A stretch of DNA of 8,785 bases, taken from NCBI GenBank assembly GCA_964549245.1, contig CAZJUO010000053.1, forward strand, positions 1 to 8,785. The letters run 5' to 3'. The stretch comes from CAZJUO01 sp964549245 (GTDB taxonomy: Bacteria; Patescibacteriota; Patescibacteriia; UBA10025; JAHIVO01). A model generated the notes under the pieces. The model was not told the origin of the DNA. It saw nothing but the letters and a program-made list of their open reading frames with translations, and did no database searches. A program made the translations under genes and the position numbers. Below, one piece after another: positions 5,417 to 8,785 of the stretch (within the stretch, counting starts at the first letter, position 1; the number at the start of each line of letters is the position of its first letter).

Positions 5417-5454
5417 GTGGTACGAACATCTTGGCGACGAACCAAAACTCCCAC
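5417..5454 (-). promoter_or_regulatory. Probable L1-binding autoregulatory leader of rplA
   Basis: On the minus strand GTGG (5454-5451) pairs with CCAC (5420-5417); inside are GAG on the 5' side, a TTGG/CCAA hairpin with a 7-base loop, and GATGTTCGTA on the 3' side. The pieces GTGGGAG and ..TACCAC around an asymmetric internal loop match the L1-binding region of 23S rRNA helices 76-77, where E. coli has GTGGGAG and AAATACCAC. Ribosomal protein L1 is known to repress its own operon by binding an mRNA mimic of this site. The element ends one base before the Shine-Dalgarno. No alignment was run, so this is a pattern match. Confidence 0.5.
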
Positions 5455-5473
5455 AAAAATTAATAATGTCTTT

Positions 5474-5902
5474 TTAACCCTTAACTTCAAGGCCCATATT
5501 ACGGGCTGTCCCCTCTACGATCTTCATAGCTCCCTCGATATCATTGGCATTGAGATCAGGCATTTTTACTTCTGCGATTTCTTTGACCTGCTGCCTGGTA
5601 ACGGTGCCTACTTTTTGCTTTAACGGATCACCCGAACCCTTCTTTATGCCAGCAGCTTTCTTGAGCAATTCTGCAGCCGGTGGGGTTTTTAACTTAAAGG
5701 TATAGGTTTTATCCTCAAAAATTGTTAACTCCACGGGGATAACATCACCGCCCTTATCTTTGGTCTGGGCATTAAACTTGGTGCAGAACTCCTGGATATT
5801 GAGACCGTGCTGTCCCAAAGCCGGACCAATAGGCGGAGCCGGTGTCGCTTTTCCCGCCGGGATTTGCAATTTCACTATGGTTTTTACTTTTTTATCTGCC
5901 AT
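5474..5902 (-). CDS. rplK: Ribosomal protein uL11
   Basis: This 142-residue protein of the GTPase-associated centre binds 23S rRNA and supports factor-dependent GTP hydrolysis. It has the N-terminal signature LQIPAGKATPAPPIGPALG (12-30) followed by QHGLNI, and the C-terminal rRNA-binding domain with KKGSGDP, KVGTVT and the ending GTARNMGLEV. The length is exactly that of the family. It lies 56 bases after nusG and 71 before rplA, in the widely conserved order. No good Shine-Dalgarno precedes the ATG at 5902; the eight As just before it may instead aid initiation. Confidence 0.98.
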   Translation of the reverse strand: MADKKVKTIVKLQIPAGKATPAPPIGPALGQHGLNIQEFCTKFNAQTKDKGGDVIPVELTIFEDKTYTFKLKTPPAAELLKKAAGIKKGSGDPLKQKVGTVTRQQVKEIAEVKMPDLNANDIEGAMKIVEGTARNMGLEVKG

Positions 5903-5958
5903 TTTTTTTCGTAATTAAGTAATTGGAATTTTGTAATAATTGCTAACTTGCCAATACG

Positions 5959-6504
5959 CTAGATTTTCTTAATCTGCAGAAAATCAAGTTCGACGGGAGT
6001 TTCGCGTCCGAACATGGAAACCAGAACTTTGACTTTGCCGCGTGCCTCGTCAACTTCGGATACCTTGCCCTCAAATTCTTTGAACGGACCGTCAACGATT
6101 TTGACCGGTGAACCGGCGGAAACGTCGATCTTATATTTAGGCTCTTCCACACCCATACGCTTCTGAATAGCCTTGACTTCTTCTTCAGAAATGGGAGTAG
6201 GCGTAGTCCCAGAACCGACAAAACCGGTTACATTCGGCGTATTGCGCACCACATACCATGAATCATCAGTCACGATCATTTCCACCAGCACATAGCCGGG
6301 AAATATTTTTTCCGTGACGACACGCCGTTTCCCGTTCTTGATTTTAATCTTTTTCTCCGTGGGTATCAAAACACTAAATATTTTATCCTGCATATCCATT
6401 GATTCAATGCGCTGCCGCAAGTTGCGGGACACGTTTTCTTCATATCCCGAATAGGTATGCAATACATACCATCGTTTACCTTGCTGTAATGTTTGTTTTG
6501 GCAT
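5959..6504 (-). CDS. nusG: Transcription antitermination/termination factor NusG
   Basis: NusG binds RNA polymerase through its NGN domain, raises processivity, and links transcription to Rho or to ribosomal protein S10 through its KOW domain. The 181 residues show the NGN domain (RWYVLHTYSGYEENVSRNL, 11-29; FPGYVLVEM, 68-76; YVVRNTPNVTGFVG, 84-97) and a C-terminal KOW (GSPVKIVDGPFKEFEGKVSEVD, about 131-152), ending ELDFLQIKKI. The ATG at 6504 is preceded by AAGGAAGGT. It follows secE by 39 bases, the classical pairing. Confidence 0.98.
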   Translation of the reverse strand: MPKQTLQQGKRWYVLHTYSGYEENVSRNLRQRIESMDMQDKIFSVLIPTEKKIKIKNGKRRVVTEKIFPGYVLVEMIVTDDSWYVVRNTPNVTGFVGSGTTPTPISEEEVKAIQKRMGVEEPKYKIDVSAGSPVKIVDGPFKEFEGKVSEVDEARGKVKVLVSMFGRETPVELDFLQIKKI

Positions 6505-6543
6505 AATACCTTCCTTTACAAATACGCGATAATAAAGCCTTTG

Positions 6544-6729
6544 TTATCGGATTACCTGCTCTAGGACTATGGTTAATCCAAAATCCAAAGCCCCCAAAAA
6601 TACGGCCATAGCAAAGCTGATACCGATAACCAACAGCGTATATTTAACCGTTTCTTTGCGTGACGGCCAAACTACTTTTTTTAACTCATCGCGCGATTCT
6701 TTGATGTATTGTACGACTTTATTTGCCAT
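6544..6729 (-). CDS. secE: Preprotein translocase subunit SecE (minimal form)
   Basis: SecE clamps the SecY channel in the plasma membrane. The 61-residue protein has the conserved amphipathic helix with ESRDELKKVVWPSRKET (10-26) and a single membrane span at about 30-56. This is the short bacterial form with one TM, unlike the three-TM E. coli protein. AAAGGT lies nine bases upstream of ATG at 6729. It is the first gene of the secE-nusG-rplK-rplA operon, driven by the promoter at 6791-6819. No rpmG or tRNA gene precedes it. Confidence 0.96.
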   Translation of the reverse strand: MANKVVQYIKESRDELKKVVWPSRKETVKYTLLVIGISFAMAVFLGALDFGLTIVLEQVIR

Positions 6730-6770
6730 ATTTATAGTACCTTTATTAGTCCCTAAAATCCCCGCTTGTG

Positions 6771-6798
6771 TTTAAGAGGGTGATATTCCCATCTTAAA
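6771..6798. promoter_or_regulatory. Inverted repeat over the secE -10 region (possible operator)
   Basis: TTTAAGA-GGG (6771-6780) and CCC-A-TCTTAAA (6788-6798) form an inverted repeat of ten pairs with one bulged base and a 7-base loop. It covers the -10 box and the expected transcription start of the secE operon. No U run follows on either strand, so it is less likely a terminator; a repressor site is possible. Confidence 0.4.
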
Positions 6799-6819
6799 CT
6801 ACTATGCATATTTAGTCAA
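6791..6819 (-). promoter_or_regulatory. Promoter of the secE-nusG-rplK-rplA operon
   Basis: TTGACT (6819-6814), a 17-base spacer and TAAGAT (6796-6791) lie on the minus strand, between the previous stop codon (6829) and secE. A start near 6784 gives a leader of about 55 bases. Confidence 0.65.
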
Positions 6820-6828
6820 GGGCTGATG

Positions 6829-7611
6829 CTACCCGCCTGTATATTCAGGTGCCCCCTGCAGTACTCCATATTGGTCCAGGACAATCTCAATAATCCGTTG
6901 GCTAGCCCTGGCTGTGCATTGGATATGCCATAAATTATTTATCCGCTGCAGCGTAACGATTTCACAATCCGCCATCACATGCGTAGGATCAACGTTGGCG
7001 ATATAGTCGTAAACGTCATCTTCCGTTTCCAAACGATCAGGCCTTTGGGACTCGGTAGTGACTGTAAATTCAGCAGAATAAATTTTTTGTGAAAATGAAT
7101 CTTCCCCGCTGGTATTAAAAATTTCACTGCTGATCCGATATGATCCTGAAATCACGAACTGGCTAATGTTTTGATATGATTGCTCTTGGTCGTTATACCA
7201 GCAAACCTCTTCTTTCAAATCCCATTGGTAGCTGGTCGTTCTTTTTGTAGGTAACTGCACTGGTACAATCTCACAACGCGTCCCGCATTTGCAGACCAAC
7301 CGGCTAATAGCCCGCCAGTCATCCCCTACCCACCGTTCAACTGAAAAATATGGGGATAGCAGCCAATAATCATGGTCCGCATCATTGATAAAGGTTATTT
7401 TCGCTATCTCACCCTGTTGGTACGTACTTTTACTGGTAGTAATCTTTACTTCCACAGGATTTAGTACCACCGGTTGTTTATTTTGGCCCGGCCGTTCTGT
7501 ATAATACCACCACACCACCATGACCAGTAGAATAAAAACACTAAGCAATGTCACCAGCAGGATAATACCAACCGAACTTTTTGGATGTTTATGAAAAGCT
7601 GTATCTTCCAC
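6829..7611 (-). CDS. Membrane-anchored extracytoplasmic protein of unknown function
   Basis: This 260-residue protein has a short basic cytoplasmic N-terminus, one membrane span (about 13-36) and a large outside part. Residues about 52-186 alternate strands like an Ig-type beta sandwich (VEVKITTSKSTYQQGEIAKI; WLLSPYFSVERW; GSYRI; AEFTV), a pattern of secreted domains whose exact family I cannot name. Residues about 195-257 form a second small domain ending IIEIVLDQYGVLQG, similar in feel to PepSY-like domains. Six cysteines outside (C107, C109, C113, C137, C216, C232) may form disulfides. The start is GTG at 7611, overlapping AGGTGGA; no ATG is available upstream in frame. It ends just before the secE promoter, so its transcription is probably separate from that operon. 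Confidence 0.8.
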   Translation of the reverse strand: MEDTAFHKHPKSSVGIILLVTLLSVFILLVMVVWWYYTERPGQNKQPVVLNPVEVKITTSKSTYQQGEIAKITFINDADHDYWLLSPYFSVERWVGDDWRAISRLVCKCGTRCEIVPVQLPTKRTTSYQWDLKEEVCWYNDQEQSYQNISQFVISGSYRISSEIFNTSGEDSFSQKIYSAEFTVTTESQRPDRLETEDDVYDYIANVDPTHVMADCEIVTLQRINNLWHIQCTARASQRIIEIVLDQYGVLQGAPEYTGG

Positions 7612-7680
7612 CTGCGTAAAATAATTATCAAAAATATTAAACGTTATATCTTTATGATTTTGTGCCTACACCGAAAACTG

Positions 7681-7962
7681 TTATGGTGCACCTAAAATAT
7701 ACTCTTCATAGGGAAAATCATAGGGTGAGCCGTCTATTTCAAAACTTCCGTCTTCTTTCTTTCTCCCTATTGCTTTACTTTCGTTCACTTCTCCGTTATA
7801 TAAATTATCTCTATAAATAACACCCGAATCTTCTCGAAGATGATAATTAACCTTATGCGAGTCACCTAACGTCCGCGTCTCATGCGCCGTGAAGTGAAGC
7901 GAAACCAAATACTTTGTTTTTTCTATTTCATTAATAAACTCGCCAATATAATAAAGTAGCAA
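7681..7962 (-). CDS. Unknown small protein fragment, start unclear
   Basis: I do not recognise this product. The reading frame has no ATG: the earliest start is TTG at 7962, within the upstream membrane protein gene, and there is no Shine-Dalgarno. The first third (LHFTAHETRTLGDSH) is a translation of the attC-like sequence at 7863-7905, so it may not be protein-coding in origin. The rest (VNYHLREDSGVIYRDNLYNGEV to SPYDFPYEEYILGAP) is soluble, acidic, and looks like a real beta-rich small domain with a YNGEV turn. Two explanations are possible: the 5' end of a cassette gene was lost by recombination, or a single extra base separates it from the gene at 7931, so that together they are one protein of three TM helices plus a soluble tail. 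Confidence 0.5.
   Translation of the reverse strand: MLLYYIGEFINEIEKTKYLVSLHFTAHETRTLGDSHKVNYHLREDSGVIYRDNLYNGEVNESKAIGRKKEDGSFEIDGSPYDFPYEEYILGAP
7863..7905 (-). repeat. Partial attC-like element
   Basis: It shares an ordered set of blocks with the element at 8311-8375: an octamer ending in AAC (CACCTAAC, 7863-7870), exactly ten bases, CATGCG (7881-7886), a spacer, and AGCGAAAC (7898-7905). On the minus strand the octamer reads GTTAGGTG, whose first seven bases fit the integron core-site consensus GTTRRRY. The other half, with the complementary octamer, is not found, so the site looks truncated. It is GC-rich in an AT-rich setting. Confidence 0.4.
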
Positions 7963-8269
7963 TAATAACCATTGCTAGAAACAACCACAAATCCCAGCTA
8001 CCAATCTTGGAGTAATTCTCTAGCTCTTGATTATTATTAAAATCTTCCGATTTTGGTAGAATGGGGTATAAAAACCACATCGAAAACATCGATAACAAAA
8101 ATAGTGCAATAATTGTAAATGCTGAGTTAAGCAGTACCGTCACTAAATGTGTAAAGTAGTCTGATATGTTATTTGAATCTAATCCAAGTTTAACCAAAGC
8201 AACAATAAGAAGTGTGGCAGAATAAACTACAAATTTATGTTTCATTAAATAACTTTTTATCAGTTTCAT
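7931..8269 (-). CDS. Small three-TM membrane protein of unknown function
   Basis: I do not recognise this 112-residue protein. It has a basic N-terminus (MKLIKSYLMKHK) and hydrophobic segments at about 12-30, 42-70 and 92-109, with a short acidic loop (PKSEDFNNNQELENYSK) between the last two. The ATG at 8269 has no Shine-Dalgarno; a second ATG at 8245 is possible. It begins 42 bases after the attC-like element at 8311, as the gene of an integron cassette would. Its last 30 bases overlap the next frame, and the protein ends abruptly after the last membrane helix, so a frameshift joining it to the soluble frame that follows is possible. Confidence 0.6.
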   Translation of the reverse strand: MKLIKSYLMKHKFVVYSATLLIVALVKLGLDSNNISDYFTHLVTVLLNSAFTIIALFLLSMFSMWFLYPILPKSEDFNNNQELENYSKIGSWDLWLFLAMVIIATLLYWRVY

Positions 8270-8285
8270 ATATATAGTTTATTAA

Positions 8286-8291
8286 ATTATA
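8286..8291 (-). promoter_or_regulatory. Possible -10 box for the 112-residue membrane protein gene
   Basis: A perfect TATAAT lies 17-22 bases upstream of ATG at 8269 and would give a leader of about ten bases. No convincing -35 box is seen at the right distance. Confidence 0.3.
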
Positions 8292-8310
8292 TTGCTCGAA
8301 CCTACTTTAT

Positions 8311-8375
8311 CATACAACATTTGCATTACATGCGTTGTGGAGCGAAACGGAATGGCGTATAGACGCTGTTGTATG
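8311..8375 (-). repeat. attC-like imperfect inverted repeat between two small genes
   Basis: The ends are a perfect 8-bp inverted repeat (CATACAAC 8311-8318 and GTTGTATG 8368-8375). Between them, smaller imperfect repeats (GCAT/ATGC and GCGT/ACGC) allow a folded cruciform or hairpin. The element starts seven bases after the stop codon of the gene at 8383 and ends 41 bases before the next gene. Size (65 bp), position and the AAC...GTT end pairing are like integron attC sites, but the ends do not fit RYYYAAC/GTTRRRY perfectly. A transcribed regulatory structure is the alternative. Confidence 0.45.
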
Positions 8376-8382
8376 AATCGCT

Positions 8383-8739
8383 TCATTTTCGATAAATAGA
8401 TAAATCCTCTCCATGAAGTTCGTTAAATGATATTGCGCTACCACCACCGATAATTGATATTACATTTTCCCACGTTCCATTCATTAGCCAACCAATAAAC
8501 TTTAGTATTTCATTGGGTTCATGTGTTTTATTCTCAGTAATAAATTTTCTCAATTGAGAATCATTGTGGAACTCAGGAGTTCTAAATTTTTCATCGTAAT
8601 CAGTTAATTTGTCCTCATAGACTTCTAAAAATTTCCATTTAGAGTTTGTTTTTACAAATTGAAAAAACTTCGCCTTTTTTGAATATCTATTTGTTTTTGG
8701 TGGTGCCGTGCCATGCTCTATTGTATATACAAAATTCAT
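8383..8739 (-). CDS. Unknown small soluble protein, possibly cut at the window edge
   Basis: I do not recognise this protein of 118 residues from the ATG at 8739. It is basic in its first part (PPKTNRYSKKAKFFQF) and has helical, charged stretches, then FIGWLMNGTWENVISIIGGGSAISF near the end, a weakly hydrophobic glycine-rich segment. GGGA lies seven bases before this ATG, a weak Shine-Dalgarno. The frame stays open upstream, through a TTG at 8754, to the end of the window (reading LIGKIRILWEKF just before the Met), so the true start may lie outside. The stop is followed after seven bases by the attC-like repeat, as in a gene cassette. Confidence 0.6.
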   Translation of the reverse strand: MNFVYTIEHGTAPPKTNRYSKKAKFFQFVKTNSKWKFLEVYEDKLTDYDEKFRTPEFHNDSQLRKFITENKTHEPNEILKFIGWLMNGTWENVISIIGGGSAISFNELHGEDLSIYRK

Positions 8740-8785
8740 AAATTTTTCCCACAATATCCTAATTTTTCCGATGAGGTTTTGATCA

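Noticed and set aside
5903..5958. Possible separate promoter or L1 site between nusG and rplK
   Set aside because: No good -10/-35 pair and no GTGGGAG/CCAC pairing were found there.
5943..6221. Minus-strand 92-codon frame
   Set aside because: It is an alternate frame within nusG.
1..8785. CRISPR array, tRNA, rRNA, transposase or integrase gene
   Set aside because: No regularly spaced repeats, no cloverleaf or rRNA segments recognised, and no reading frame with transposase or tyrosine recombinase motifs; the cassette idea therefore rests only on the attC-like elements.

Overview
The window looks like a piece of a small-genome bacterium, most probably a member of the Candidate Phyla Radiation (Patescibacteria). 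The evidence is a minimal 61-residue SecE, a compact secE-nusG-rplK-rplA run that is not followed by rplJ/rplL, poorly conserved small membrane proteins, sparse Shine-Dalgarno use and at least one nearly leaderless gene. This placement is inference from gene content and protein style; no rRNA or tRNA gene is present to settle it. All genes but one (1492-2643) lie on the minus strand.

Layout in minus-strand transcription order (right to left). The right end (about 7660-8785) is AT-rich and holds three unrecognised short genes. Between them lies a 65-bp imperfect inverted repeat (8311-8375), and a second sequence (about 7863-7905) shares one half of its architecture: an octamer ending in AAC, ten bases, CATGCG, a spacer, AGCGAAAC. 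The placement, just after one stop codon and before the next gene, resembles integron gene cassettes with attC sites. Next comes an exported or anchored one-TM protein (6829-7611). A good promoter (6791-6819) overlapping a hairpin then drives secE, nusG, rplK and rplA. The 38-nt leader just before rplA resembles the L1-binding site of 23S rRNA and is probably an autoregulatory site.

After rplA come dCMP deaminase (broken by one missing base inside its PCxxC zinc motif) and dUTPase. Together with thymidylate synthase at the far left (1-920, missing only its last residues), the window carries the enzymes that make dUMP from dCMP and dUTP and convert it to dTMP. A promoter embedded in the last codons of dut drives a three-TM protein with a Band-7/SPFH-like domain, which ends at a strong intrinsic terminator (2995-3023). 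Directly behind the terminator is the C-terminal half of a CYTH-domain (CyaB-like) protein, also broken by a one-base frameshift.

Between this remnant and thyA is an island with a divergent gene pair: a plus-strand 383-residue cysteine/histidine-rich, coiled-coil protein and a minus-strand 132-residue three-TM protein, transcribed from back-to-back promoters whose -35 boxes overlap. A 17-bp direct repeat (944-960 and 2980-2996) flanks the island. Two or more single-base frame breaks mean that either real gene decay or consensus error must be considered.
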